This document shows positions 1 to 8,675 of a DNA stretch of 64,000 nucleotides, piece by piece. Position 1 is the first letter of the stretch; each line of letters starts with the position of its first letter. Location: positions 1-64,000 of the forward strand of contig JBARZE010000057.1 of assembly GCA_049649525.1 (NCBI GenBank). Reading direction: 5' to 3'. Source of the DNA: JAAURB01 sp049649525. GTDB lineage: Bacteria > Cyanobacteriota > Cyanobacteriia > Cyanobacteriales > Microcoleaceae. A program made the position numbers and the translations under genes. The notes under the pieces are model-generated. The model had not been told where the DNA came from, made no database searches, and saw nothing but the letters and a program-made list of their open reading frames with translations.

Positions 1-3
1 ATG

Positions 4-268
4 ACTATAATATAATCGGAAGTCAGAAGTCTTACTTAATTCTTTTCTAACTCAGTCAGTTTTACTTCTGTATTTCATGAAAAATTACTATTATTTTATC
101 CGTTAATTTTATCAATAATAACTGAAATAACTATAATATAATCGGAAGTCAGAAGTCTTACTTAATTCTTTTCTAACTCAGTCAGTTTTACTTCTGTATT
201 TCATGAAAAATTACTATTATTTTATCCGTTAATTTCATCAATAATAACTGGAATAACTATAATATAAT
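4..268. repeat. 126-bp tandem duplication
   Basis: Two almost identical 126-bp units lie head to tail (4-129 and 130-255), followed by the first 13 bases of a third (256-268). I count two substitutions between the full units, so the duplication is recent or homogenised. The unit is AT-rich and has no open frame longer than about 10 codons. It fills almost all the space upstream of the MNIO gene and could hold duplicated promoter or operator elements. Bases 269-313 form the short remaining leader. Confidence 0.95.
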
Positions 269-313
269 TTGACGAATTTTATCTAAACACTTATAACCAT
301 TTTTCTTAAAACT

Positions 314-1129
314 ATGATTGAAGGCGTAGGAATCGGTTTACGTTCCTGTCACTATCAAGAAATTCTTAATACTCAGCCTAATATTCCTTGGTTTGAAGTA
401 TTATCAGATAATTATATGCATTCACAGGGACAACATTTAGATTATTTAGATAAAATTAGACAATCTTATCCTATTACATTACATGGAGTAGGAATGTCTT
501 TGGCTTCAACTGATCCATTAAACTTAGATTATCTCAATAGTTTAAAACGTTTAGCGGACTGGGTTAAACCCGCTTATATTTCAGATCATTTAGCTTGGAT
601 TTCAATTAATGGAAATTATCTTAATGAGTTAATGCCTTTGCCTTATACTGAAGCCACTTTAAAACATTTAGTGCAACGTATTCAACCAGTTCAAGAGATT
701 CTCGATCAACAGATTTTAATTGAAAATCCAGCAACTTATTTAACCTTTAAACATTCAACTTTATCGGAATGGGAGTTTATTCACGAATTACTAGAGCAAG
801 CAGATTGCCATTTACTCCTTGATGTTAATAATATATATGTCAGCGCTATCAATTGTCAGTTTGATCCGTTAGATTATTTGAATTCTATTCCGGCAAACAG
901 AGTCAAACAAATTCATTTGGCGGGTTATGAAGAATATCCGAATTATTTATTAGATACTCATGGTAATCCAGTACATCAACCCGTTTGGCAATTATATAAA
1001 AAAGCATTAAACTATTTTGGTGCTATACCGACATTAATTGAGTGGGATACTGATATTCCTGAATTGGATATTTTGAGAGCAGAAGCAAGAATTGCAGAAG
1101 AATTACAACAGTCAATAATATGGAATTAA
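314..1129 (+). CDS. MNIO family (DUF692) iron oxygenase, BufB/HvfB-like
   Basis: This 271-aa protein belongs to the DUF692/MNIO (multinuclear non-heme iron oxygenase) family, TIM-barrel enzymes that modify cysteines or backbone positions of ribosomal peptides, as in bufferin and methanobactin pathways. Visible candidate metal ligands are H57 (LHGVG), D91-H92, E137-N138 (LIENP), D170 with N172-N173 (LLDVNN), H201 (IHLAGYE), D214/H216 and E243/D245. The length is typical. The ATG at 314 fits the family N-terminus. The next gene overlaps it by 10 bp and encodes a DUF2063 partner, the usual BufB-BufC pairing. No BufA-type (DUF2282) precursor lies upstream within the window, so the substrate is unknown. 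The family is clear; the role in peptide modification is inferred. Confidence 0.9.
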   Translation: MIEGVGIGLRSCHYQEILNTQPNIPWFEVLSDNYMHSQGQHLDYLDKIRQSYPITLHGVGMSLASTDPLNLDYLNSLKRLADWVKPAYISDHLAWISINGNYLNELMPLPYTEATLKHLVQRIQPVQEILDQQILIENPATYLTFKHSTLSEWEFIHELLEQADCHLLLDVNNIYVSAINCQFDPLDYLNSIPANRVKQIHLAGYEEYPNYLLDTHGNPVHQPVWQLYKKALNYFGAIPTLIEWDTDIPELDILRAEARIAEELQQSIIWN

Positions 1130-1878
1130 GACAACTACAACAAGACTTTTATCAAGCTATCTTTGAATCAGATACAACTGATGCATTGAGTCAGGCCTAT
1201 TTGAATTCTTCTGAAAACTTTACAGTTTATCGCAATAGTATTGTCGGAACTTTGACTCGAACGCTTGAATCAATTTATCCAGTGTGCTATCGTTTAGTTG
1301 GAGAACAGTTTTTTACGGCAACGGCAAGGGTTTATATTCACCGTTATCCTTCCGTTTCTCCGGACTTAGGAAAATATGGTCACGCCTTTGCTGAATTTCT
1401 CTCTGAGTTTAAACCTGCTGCAGGTTTACCTTATTTACCCGATTTAGCTCGTTTAGAATGGCATTGGCATTGTGTATTTCATGGTAAAATTACAAATACC
1501 CTAGATTACCAAGCATTGGGGAAAATTCCTCAAGACCAATGGGGAGAAATTATTTTTAATTTACCTCAAAATAGTATTCTTTTATCTTCTATTTATCCCA
1601 TTCACCGCATTTGGCAAGTCAATCAACCCGACGATCAAACTGATGAACAGGTTAATTTAAATCAAGCAGGAAGTCATATTTTTCTCTGGCGAGATAATTA
1701 TGATATGCGAATGGATTTACCGACTCTTACCGAGTGGCAACTGTTGCAAGCCTTTCAGACCAAAAATCAGTTAGAAATCATCTGTGAAAATTTAGCAAAT
1801 CTTGAACCCTCTGTTGATGTAGCCGCTTTACTTCCTCTATTTGTCCAACGGGGATGGATTGTTAATTTCTTGATTTAA
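1120..1878 (+). CDS. DUF2063 putative DNA-binding/partner protein, BufC/HvfC-like
   Basis: This 252-aa protein has the DUF2063 N-terminal region (residues about 5-95), with the typical FxxYRNS segment and the LxxxYPxxxxLVGEQFF helix. DUF2063 proteins are encoded next to MNIO enzymes and are thought to present the peptide substrate, although the Pfam family is named as DNA-binding. The 10-bp overlap with the MNIO gene implies translational coupling. The gene's last 42 bp overlap the 3' end of the convergent alpha-mannosidase gene. No signal peptide or membrane segment is evident. Confidence 0.85.
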   Translation: MELRQLQQDFYQAIFESDTTDALSQAYLNSSENFTVYRNSIVGTLTRTLESIYPVCYRLVGEQFFTATARVYIHRYPSVSPDLGKYGHAFAEFLSEFKPAAGLPYLPDLARLEWHWHCVFHGKITNTLDYQALGKIPQDQWGEIIFNLPQNSILLSSIYPIHRIWQVNQPDDQTDEQVNLNQAGSHIFLWRDNYDMRMDLPTLTEWQLLQAFQTKNQLEIICENLANLEPSVDVAALLPLFVQRGWIVNFLI

Positions 1879-4800
1879 CTTCATTTTAAAACTAGCAATT
1901 TGCCAAGGTTGAATTTGAATAGATGACTCAATGGGTTGTTCTAGTAAATTAACAGAATCAACAATAGTCAAATTTAACTGATTTTGCAATACTAACGTTT
2001 CAGCTTCTCCGTGACATTCATAACAGCGAAAAATCCACGCTTTGGGATCTTGTTCAGATTGCTTCAATGCCATCAAGATTAAATGATCCGATTGTAAATC
2101 GAAAAAGCTGCCTTCTCCTACCGATTTATGATTAATTTGACTATGATTAATTGCCGGAAGACTATTCACCGATAAAGGTTGATTAAACTCATAACCTCGC
2201 TGTACAACATTAGCCGTTTTCCAACTTCCTGCATGAGGATAAATTCCATAACTAAAATGATGCTGCCCTATATCTGCTTTTGGGTCTGGCCAAGTCGAAC
2301 CTCGTAGTAAAGTTAAGCGAATTTGCGAGGGTTTAATATCATACCCATACTTACAGTTATTCAATAAACTAATACCATATTCTTCATCACCTAAATCAAC
2401 CCAATTTAACGCCGGAATTTCCCATTTTGCTTTCTCTACATCCGTTTGTGGTTTTGTGGTTCGCGACATTACCCCTGCGGGAATTTCTGTCGTGGCAAAA
2501 TCTGCGTTTATCGTTATTGGAAATGCAACTTTTACCAATACATGAGTATCCTGCCAATTAACAGTTGTTTCTATTTTCAGTATATTTGAATCTTGTTGTA
2601 AAACATAATCTTGGCAAAACTCTGATTTTCCCCAAACTCGAATAATTCGTAACCGCTTTTCCACTTTACCTTGTGTAATCCAATGAATATCTTTAAGAGT
2701 TGCCGTCTGTAATGGAAAATTTTTATAATTTGGATCGATATTCCACGCATCCCAATATTGTCCGGTATCTTGGAAGAATTGAAGTTGGTTTCCACCGCCA
2801 CTTTGTAAGACTTCTCGATAATTAACTTTATCAAATATTCGTTGAATATCTCCCGTTTCAGCATCAACAAATACCTGTAAAAACTGATTCTCTAAATAGT
2901 AATTTTCGCCATGTTTTCTAATAATATTGACATCCTCAACTAAATCTGATACACTTTTGATAAAATGGGGAGTATATTCTGCCCTATAACCCCTTTCCGG
3001 CATCCACCAGTAAAGCTTATAGCCGATAGAAGGAACACCACAAGCCTTGAAGAGTAAGCGATTTGAACAATTTTGCGTCTCTATTGCATCTCCCTCAATA
3101 TCGTAAATTTGACCGGGTTGAGAGATAGGCAACGACACCACCTCTGAACAGGACCAATTAAGCGCGTTAAATACCCATATTGGCATCGCCTCAGTTAAGC
3201 CAGCAGGTGGAGACGGTAAAGGTAGATGAGTCGCGATCGCACTTAAAGCAGAATCTAAGATAGCCTCTGCACTCTCTTGGGCTTCCTGCCAAGCTTGATT
3301 GGCATCTAGATACGCTTCAGCAATAGCAGAACCGGGTAAGATATCGTGAAATTGATTAAATAATACCTGCTTCCAAGCTGTCTCTAACGCCATCTTGGGA
3401 TAAACCGCTTCGGTCCGCAACGTGGCGATCGCCGCCCATAACTCCGCTTGATATAATAACCGTTCACAATAACGATTCCACCGCTTTTGGTCCGCGTGAG
3501 TCGTATAGCAACCGCGATGAAATTCTAGATATAATTCATCCTGCCAAACGGGTAATGACTCCGCCTCTACTTCCAGTTGCCGTAAATAATCCTTAGCGGG
3601 GATAAACTCTAAATCTGGGAAAAAGGTTGACTGTTGCCAACGCTGGCTAACTTCCAACATATCCCGTGTCGGCCCTCCCCCGTGATCTCCCACACCGGGT
3701 AACCATAATGCGCTATTGAGTTTCGTTTTATTTTGCCAATCGATAGCATAATTTGCCATTTTAATCGGATCTATTTCTTGCCCAATGAAGGCAGACATGA
3801 AACTGAAGATTCGAGTTCCATCCAATCCTTGCCACCAAAACACCTCATAAGGAAATTCTGTTGTATCATTCCATCGCAACTTTTGAGTAACAAAATAACG
3901 AATACCACCTTGCCGTAGTAATTGGGGAAGTTGCCAGCAAAATCCAAAGCTATCCGGCAACCAAGCCACTTCTGAAATATTACCGAATTTTTCTTTAACG
4001 TAAAGCTGACCATATAGAATCTGTCGGACAATAGACTCTGCACTGATAATATTCAATTCCGGTTCTACCCATAACCCGGCTGCAATTTCCCAAGTACCTG
4101 CACGGACTTTTTCTACGATTTTTTCAAATAAATCTGGGCGATGAACTTCAATCCAAGCAAATAAAGCAGGCGTTGAATGAGTAAAAATTAAGTCCTGAAA
4201 CTCTTGTTGTAAATTCAATACAGATTCAAAGGTTCGCTTCGCCGCATCGATAGTTTCTGCAACTGGCCATAACCACGCCAAGTCTAAATGAGCATGACCC
4301 AATAATCCGATATTAATAGTAGGGAAATAATCACCAAAATCAATTAACTGATTTCGCACATTATTTAGCGATCGCTCAAATTGTTCTCGGTTGGGTAAAG
4401 ATGACCAATCAATTTGATCTACAGTTTTAGCTAAGGTTTCAACTAAACTTTGATTCTGTTGACACTGAATATAGATAACTTCGATTTCATTAGCAAAAAA
4501 ACCCGGATTTATTAACGGATTTTGATCATTTTCATATAAACACAGAGATCGAACTAACGCCCCCTCATCATGATTCGGACTGACTAAACGAATAGCCACC
4601 AAAAACCCATTTCCCACTATCACTTTCGGCGATAATAAAATCCGCGTCGAACAATCAAATAAATCTCCTGATTGTATTAACTTCCCATTGATATAAATCT
4701 CCGCAATTTCCGCCCACCAACTCACACTCAATCGTAAACTTAAACCCGATAACCGATAATGGTGTAAATCTATCGGAACTTCAATATGCTGAACCAACCA

Positions 4801-5007
4801 AATAGCCTGTCTTCCCCGTTGCCAAGAAATATGTCTGCGTGCATTCAGAGAAACACTCTCAACATTAGGATTATCTTGAATTTCAGTAATAGATAATGCG
4901 CCATCTGCTATTGTCCAATTCGATAACACATCAATCTGAGTACAACGACGGAGTTGTTCTAAAGTTACAGCGATTTTCTGTTGAGGAGAATTAAGAACAT
5001 CCGTCAT
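1837..5007 (-). CDS. GH38 alpha-mannosidase
   Basis: This 1056-aa glycoside hydrolase family 38 enzyme should release alpha-linked mannose from glycans using a retaining, metal-dependent mechanism. The catalytic domain starts at about residue 235 with the motif HAHLDLAWLW, whose His and Asp bind the metal. The nucleophile Asp is in WLPDSFGF, and the later HDILPGS motif is also conserved. The first 200 residues look like a beta-rich substrate-binding region, and the last 400 match the GH38 C-terminal beta domains. Length is normal for bacterial class II enzymes. No signal peptide is seen, so it is probably cytoplasmic. It is divergent from the following gene with 78 bp between, and its end overlaps the DUF2063 gene by 42 bp. 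Confidence 0.93.
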   Translation of the reverse strand: MTDVLNSPQQKIAVTLEQLRRCTQIDVLSNWTIADGALSITEIQDNPNVESVSLNARRHISWQRGRQAIWLVQHIEVPIDLHHYRLSGLSLRLSVSWWAEIAEIYINGKLIQSGDLFDCSTRILLSPKVIVGNGFLVAIRLVSPNHDEGALVRSLCLYENDQNPLINPGFFANEIEVIYIQCQQNQSLVETLAKTVDQIDWSSLPNREQFERSLNNVRNQLIDFGDYFPTINIGLLGHAHLDLAWLWPVAETIDAAKRTFESVLNLQQEFQDLIFTHSTPALFAWIEVHRPDLFEKIVEKVRAGTWEIAAGLWVEPELNIISAESIVRQILYGQLYVKEKFGNISEVAWLPDSFGFCWQLPQLLRQGGIRYFVTQKLRWNDTTEFPYEVFWWQGLDGTRIFSFMSAFIGQEIDPIKMANYAIDWQNKTKLNSALWLPGVGDHGGGPTRDMLEVSQRWQQSTFFPDLEFIPAKDYLRQLEVEAESLPVWQDELYLEFHRGCYTTHADQKRWNRYCERLLYQAELWAAIATLRTEAVYPKMALETAWKQVLFNQFHDILPGSAIAEAYLDANQAWQEAQESAEAILDSALSAIATHLPLPSPPAGLTEAMPIWVFNALNWSCSEVVSLPISQPGQIYDIEGDAIETQNCSNRLLFKACGVPSIGYKLYWWMPERGYRAEYTPHFIKSVSDLVEDVNIIRKHGENYYLENQFLQVFVDAETGDIQRIFDKVNYREVLQSGGGNQLQFFQDTGQYWDAWNIDPNYKNFPLQTATLKDIHWITQGKVEKRLRIIRVWGKSEFCQDYVLQQDSNILKIETTVNWQDTHVLVKVAFPITINADFATTEIPAGVMSRTTKPQTDVEKAKWEIPALNWVDLGDEEYGISLLNNCKYGYDIKPSQIRLTLLRGSTWPDPKADIGQHHFSYGIYPHAGSWKTANVVQRGYEFNQPLSVNSLPAINHSQINHKSVGEGSFFDLQSDHLILMALKQSEQDPKAWIFRCYECHGEAETLVLQNQLNLTIVDSVNLLEQPIESSIQIQPWQIASFKMKLNQEINNPSPLDK

Positions 5008-5085
5008 TTAGCACAATTTCAATTACAATATAAACTAGACTTGAGGTCAATGATCGCCTCACATGAACCACCCTGAGCTGGAATT

Positions 5086-6399
5086 ATGTCTGTCTCGCCT
5101 CCCAATCACTATAAAAGTCGGGTATTCAATGCGGTATCACAACAATATCGCGCCTTTCTGGATCGTTGCGATAAGGCTTACGCCCCGCTTCGCGATCGCG
5201 CCGGACGACAAATCCGGATAACTGCCAGTCACGCCACCCAAATATTGCTGTATCCCTTCTATGTCCTATTGCAAGGGACGCGATTAATTGGCAAGCAGCT
5301 TAAAGCTCAGACTAACATAGGCATACCACAACTGAATGATACTGTCAAAACACAGAATTCAGATGCAAATGAATTGATCGAAGAAATTCTGCACAGACTC
5401 GCTCCCACTACACCTCAGATTAAGCTTCAAGGTATAGCTAACCGTCTCGACACTCAAGAATTAGTACTCGTTACATCCCCAAATCAAACCCTTTATCCCT
5501 TACCTCCTTCACAACAAAAAAATATCCAAAAACAAATTATAAAAATACTCAAACCCGCTTCGGGGAAAACGCCTCAGTTACAACCGGCCATCCCCGCAAT
5601 GGGATTAATCTTACCCGTTTATTGTGTACTTTCCCAAGCCACGGGATGGGTACAAGCCAGTCCTATTGCTGTGCGGATGAACTTATTTGGGGAATCTACA
5701 CTCGCGCAAGTTGAAACAATTTCAGATATAAATTCAGCCGTTATTCCCTCGGCCCATTCAACCCCTCAATTAATAGCAGAATCTTCTCCCTCTTCTATCC
5801 AAGGATTAATTAAAGCCGCAATACACTATTTCTTCAATAAACCCATAGCTGAATTGAATGGAATAGAAGAACAATATCCCAGTATTTTAACATCTGCGGA
5901 AAATGCAGGGGCGATCGCAGGGGATGAAAAATACTATTCTATTTTGCCTCAAGCTGAACAGAAAACCCCTCAACCCACCTCAGGAATTTGGCAGAGAATG
6001 CAACACTCTTCTTTCCCCTTATTCGCCGGAATTGGAGTGGGGGGATTTTTGGTAGCCGCAAGCTTAGGTAAATATATCCTCGAAGAAGAGACAAAAATTA
6101 GTCCCGTAAAATTAACTAACCCTAACATCCTCACCCAACACCCGCCAGAAGGAGGGTTGACAAAGGCGAATGTTTCGGGTAAGATAGAGAGTAATATAAA
6201 TGCTATGCAGCTTGAGGCTGCACGGCTTCAGCCTGCCTACTCGGAAATAGCAACTGATAATATAGAGACAACCGTTACCTCTGTCGAATACATCAAACAT
6301 CCCCTAGAGAAGCTATTAGAGTGGTTAGACGGGGCAATCTACTGGGTAGAAGAATCATTCCTGAAAGTGCAGAACTGGATTACTGCCAAAATCAACTAA
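5086..6399 (+). CDS. hypothetical cyanobacterial protein with one membrane segment
   Basis: I do not recognise a named family in this 437-aa protein. The first 75 residues are basic and end in a hydrophobic stretch (ILLYPFYVLLQG). The middle is polar and rich in Gln, Pro and Ser. A glycine-rich hydrophobic helix near residue 310 (FAGIGVGGFLVAASLG) could cross a membrane. The C-terminus (LEWLDGAIYWVEESF) is amphipathic. Codons around 6150-6260 include a short palindromic stretch (AGGCTG...CAGCCT) in a low-complexity linker, possibly a repeat absorbed into the gene. Its stop is one base before the kinase ATG, so the two are probably co-transcribed. ATG at 5086 is chosen; no strong ribosome binding site is visible. 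Confidence 0.7.
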   Translation: MSVSPPNHYKSRVFNAVSQQYRAFLDRCDKAYAPLRDRAGRQIRITASHATQILLYPFYVLLQGTRLIGKQLKAQTNIGIPQLNDTVKTQNSDANELIEEILHRLAPTTPQIKLQGIANRLDTQELVLVTSPNQTLYPLPPSQQKNIQKQIIKILKPASGKTPQLQPAIPAMGLILPVYCVLSQATGWVQASPIAVRMNLFGESTLAQVETISDINSAVIPSAHSTPQLIAESSPSSIQGLIKAAIHYFFNKPIAELNGIEEQYPSILTSAENAGAIAGDEKYYSILPQAEQKTPQPTSGIWQRMQHSSFPLFAGIGVGGFLVAASLGKYILEEETKISPVKLTNPNILTQHPPEGGLTKANVSGKIESNINAMQLEAARLQPAYSEIATDNIETTVTSVEYIKHPLEKLLEWLDGAIYWVEESFLKVQNWITAKIN

Positions 6400-6400
6400 A

Positions 6401-7363
6401 ATGTATATTTTGGGAATTGATGGCGGCGGCACAAAAACCGTCTGTGTAGTAATGGATCAAACGGGAAAAGTTCTCGCTCAAGCTCAAGCAGGCCCGTCTA
6501 ACTATCAAAGTATTGGAATAAAAGCCACACAACAATCGATTGAAACAGCAATCAAAGAAGCGGTCATTGCCACAAATCTATCAATTCCTCTGGCTATTCA
6601 AGGGATGGGTATTGGATTGGCTGGAGTCGGTCGCCCCCAAGATATTAACAGTGTTGAAAACCTGTTAAAACCCCTACCATTAAAGTTATCTGAGTTAATC
6701 ACTTGGCAAAATTCACCCCAACATTTATTAATTACAGGGGATAATGAAATTGCATTAATGGGGGGAATAGGTGATAGAATAGGAATAGTGGCGATCGCCG
6801 GAACAGGTTCTCAAGTTTTTGGTCAAAATCAACAAGGTAAAACGAAAAGAGTAGGCGGTTGGGGTTATATTCTTGGAGATGAAGGCAGTGGTTATAATAT
6901 CTCCGTAAAAGGTTTACAAGCGGCGTTAAAAGCTTATGATGGTAGAGGACAAGCGACAGAATTAATTGAACGGTTTAAAGACCATTTAGAGATAGATAAA
7001 ATAGAGAATTTAGTAGAAGTGGTTTATCGTCGGAGGTTAAGTGTAACAGAAATAGCCGCCCTTGCCCCTATTGTAGATCAAGCGGCTGTCGAAGGGGATG
7101 CGATCGCGCGTGAGATTATGACGAGCGCCGTTAATGAATTAACCTTAGCCACACAAGTCGTGATCACAGACTTATTTAACCCCACAGAAGCCTTTGAAAT
7201 TGTCACCATTGGGGGGGTATGGAATAGTTTAGCAAATCTACGTCAACGCTTTGAGCAAAAAATTAGCGCGATCGCCCCGTCGGCAACAGTCATATGGCCT
7301 CGTCATCAACCCGCTTATGGAGCAGGGTTATTGGCATTACAAGAAATTATGAGTCTGTCGTGA
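6401..7363 (+). CDS. N-acetylglucosamine kinase-like, BadF/BadG/BcrA/BcrD ATPase family
   Basis: This 320-aa ASKHA-fold ATPase starts with the phosphate-1 motif LGIDGGGTKT (residues 4-13). It continues with GDNEIALMGG, the GTGSQVFG phosphate-2 loop and WGYILGDEGSGYNI, all typical of N-acetylglucosamine kinases that phosphorylate GlcNAc salvaged from glycan or cell-wall turnover. It begins two bases after the preceding stop codon. With the nearby alpha-mannosidase it suggests a glycan-recycling neighbourhood. The last codons (SLS-stop) lie inside a dispersed repeat that starts at 7351, so the natural C-terminus may have been altered by a repeat insertion. Substrate is inferred from family only. 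Confidence 0.88.
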   Translation: MYILGIDGGGTKTVCVVMDQTGKVLAQAQAGPSNYQSIGIKATQQSIETAIKEAVIATNLSIPLAIQGMGIGLAGVGRPQDINSVENLLKPLPLKLSELITWQNSPQHLLITGDNEIALMGGIGDRIGIVAIAGTGSQVFGQNQQGKTKRVGGWGYILGDEGSGYNISVKGLQAALKAYDGRGQATELIERFKDHLEIDKIENLVEVVYRRRLSVTEIAALAPIVDQAAVEGDAIAREIMTSAVNELTLATQVVITDLFNPTEAFEIVTIGGVWNSLANLRQRFEQKISAIAPSATVIWPRHQPAYGAGLLALQEIMSLS

Positions 7364-7380
7364 TGTTACATGTAACGTCT
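7351..7380. repeat. dispersed GAGTCTGTCGTGA repeat with ACATGT palindrome
   Basis: This copy starts GAGTCTGTCGTGATGT and runs into the 12-bp palindrome GTTACATGTAAC (7365-7376). Related copies are at 8639-8662 (inverted) and 17748-17764. It supplies the TGA stop of the preceding kinase gene. Confidence 0.85.
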
Positions 7381-7450
7381 GTAATTGAGTAACACTTACG
7401 ACTTGCACTCAGCGCAAGGGAGTAGAGTTTATGATTATTGCCCTTGGGTA

Positions 7451-7502
7451 TGAATTCATAACTCATAACTCATAATTGATAACTCATAATTCATAATTCA
7501 TA
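7451..7502. repeat. heptamer-type tandem array (AATTCAT/AACTCAT)
   Basis: Seven-base units of the form (A)ACTCATA or AATTCATA are repeated about seven times with small variations. The same family, read on the other strand as AATTATG, recurs at 8477-8505 and 10504-10541. It is non-coding. Confidence 0.8.
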
Positions 7503-7791
7503 TGACAACAATTTAACAAAAATCTATAGTCATTGCGGTTAAAAGCCTGCTACTCTGGTGTAGATCTGCCAGTTAGATATTGATTCGGCTGGTAAGCTAT
7601 TTATAGATAGAGCAAATTGAGATCCTTCTGCTGCCCAGCAGCCAGTAGAAGAATGACAAAAACGCTTGTGGACTCGCTCTGACAGGGTTATCCTTGTTAA
7701 GAGGGTTTGAAGCAAGAATCTCCCATCAGCAAGCCTGCTGAGCGGCGAGAGTGTCAATTTGTTGTAATTGCACTTGATTAAGGAGACCAGA
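7503..7791 (+). other. non-coding leader upstream of the CURT/CAAD gene
   Basis: About 290 bp without a convincing gene on either strand. It contains possible short hairpins, for example CTGCTGCCCAGCAG-type and CAGCAAGCCTGCTG sequences. A Shine-Dalgarno-like AAGGAGACC lies just before the ATG at 7792. The stretch is long enough to be a structured 5' UTR, but I recognise no known riboswitch or sRNA. Confidence 0.4.
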
Positions 7792-8223
7792 ATGCCAGAA
7801 CCTAAAAGTGCTGACACAACGACAGCCTCATCTGTTGATGTAAAAGCAGCATCCCAAGATCCACTCACACCTGTATCAACAACTGAGGCAACGGCGAGTC
7901 AGTTTGAAGAGATTAAAACCAAAGTGGTTGAAGTCCTGGCTGAATTACCGGGTTATGTGTCTAGTTTCTTTGGGGAGTACCAAAAACCAATCATTACAGT
8001 GGTTCTAATTATCTCTGCCATTGTGACCGTTAAAGTCCTGTTTGCAGTAGTGGATGCTCTCAACGATATTCCTCTGTTAGCGCCAACCTTCGAGTTAATT
8101 GGCATTGGCTATGCTGTTTGGTTTGTTTACCGCTATTTGTTGCGTGCTTCTAACCGTAGAGAATTAGCCACAGAGTTTCAAGCCTTTTTTGAACAGATTA
8201 CTGGAGGCCGATCCAAAGTCTAA
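7792..8223 (+). CDS. curT: CURT1/CAAD-domain thylakoid membrane protein
   Basis: This 143-aa protein has an acidic, Thr/Ser-rich N-terminus, an amphipathic helix (residues about 40-65), two membrane segments (IITVVLIISAIVTVKVLF and FELIGIGYAVWFVYRYLL) and a C-terminal amphipathic helix. That is the architecture of the CAAD domain, shared by the CURT1 proteins that bend thylakoid membranes and by the domain appended to some cyanobacterial aminoacyl-tRNA synthetases. The stand-alone form matches Synechocystis CurT. The ATG at 7792 is preferred over the in-frame TTG at 7768 because AAGGAGACC precedes it. A good terminator follows at 8272. Confidence 0.85.
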   Translation: MPEPKSADTTTASSVDVKAASQDPLTPVSTTEATASQFEEIKTKVVEVLAELPGYVSSFFGEYQKPIITVVLIISAIVTVKVLFAVVDALNDIPLLAPTFELIGIGYAVWFVYRYLLRASNRRELATEFQAFFEQITGGRSKV

Positions 8224-8271
8224 AGTCGAAGATGTTTTTAGCTTGAAAAGAATTAACTTACTTAAACTTAG

Positions 8272-8301
8272 ATCTCCACCTTAAAGGGATGGAGATTTTT
8301 T
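8272..8301 (+). terminator. rho-independent terminator after CURT/CAAD gene
   Basis: ATCTCCA (8272-8278) pairs perfectly with TGGAGAT (8290-8296) around an 11-base loop and is followed by T6. It may also serve the convergent small gene that ends at 8305. Confidence 0.85.
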
Positions 8302-8304
8302 GTT

Positions 8305-8478
8305 TCAGCGACTAATAGATGCCAAAATACCGAGTCCTATAGAAAGAAATAATAATATCCAAAGAACAACTCCGGGTAAGAAGACCAGAAGACTCAAACC
8401 ACGGAGAATCCAAACTAACAGAGTAATCGCTACAACAATGCGAAATAAATAAGAAAACAATCGTTTCTGAACACTCAT
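8305..8478 (-). CDS. 57-aa two-helix membrane protein
   Basis: A complete small reading frame reads MSVQKRLFSYLF at its start and ends ILASISR-stop. Two hydrophobic segments (about residues 11-26 and 28-54) are separated by an Arg-Gly turn, giving a helical hairpin with a positively charged N-terminus. No named family is recognised. It is convergent with the CURT/CAAD gene, and its start codon directly abuts an AATTATG heptamer array, so its promoter must lie in or beyond that array. Composition and clean membrane topology favour a real gene, although the length limits certainty. Confidence 0.6.
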   Translation of the reverse strand: MSVQKRLFSYLFRIVVAITLLVWILRGLSLLVFLPGVVLWILLFLSIGLGILASISR

Positions 8479-8584
8479 GAATTATGAATTATGAATATTG
8501 AACATTGAGCATTGAACAGCCAACTGATAAATGGTAAATAAATGATGAATTATCAATTATCAATTATCAATTATCAATTATCAA
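8477..8584. repeat. heptamer arrays AATTATG and TTATCAA
   Basis: Short tandem units GAATTAT and GAACATT/GAGCATT variants occupy 8477-8517. Five perfect TTATCAA units follow at 8550-8584. The array abuts the start codon of the 57-aa membrane protein. It resembles the STRR heptanucleotide repeats of filamentous cyanobacteria. Confidence 0.85.
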
Positions 8585-8638
8585 TTGTGATTATAGTCAG
8601 TTTTTTACTCCTTACTCCTTACTCCCGTACTTTGGTTG

Positions 8639-8662
8639 CATGTAACGTCACGACAGACTCCT
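8639..8662. repeat. inverted copy of the GAGTCTGTCGTGACGT repeat
   Basis: On the minus strand this reads GGAGTCTGTCGTGACGTTAC followed by ATGC. It is the same element as at 7351-7380 and 17748-17764. Here it sits just downstream of the HEAT-repeat gene, whose stop is at 8676. Confidence 0.85.
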
Positions 8663-8675
8663 TACTCCCTACCCG

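Noticed and set aside
7539..7868. 109-codon minus-strand frame before the CURT/CAAD gene
   Set aside because: It overlaps the real gene's start antisense and its product has no domain-like pattern.
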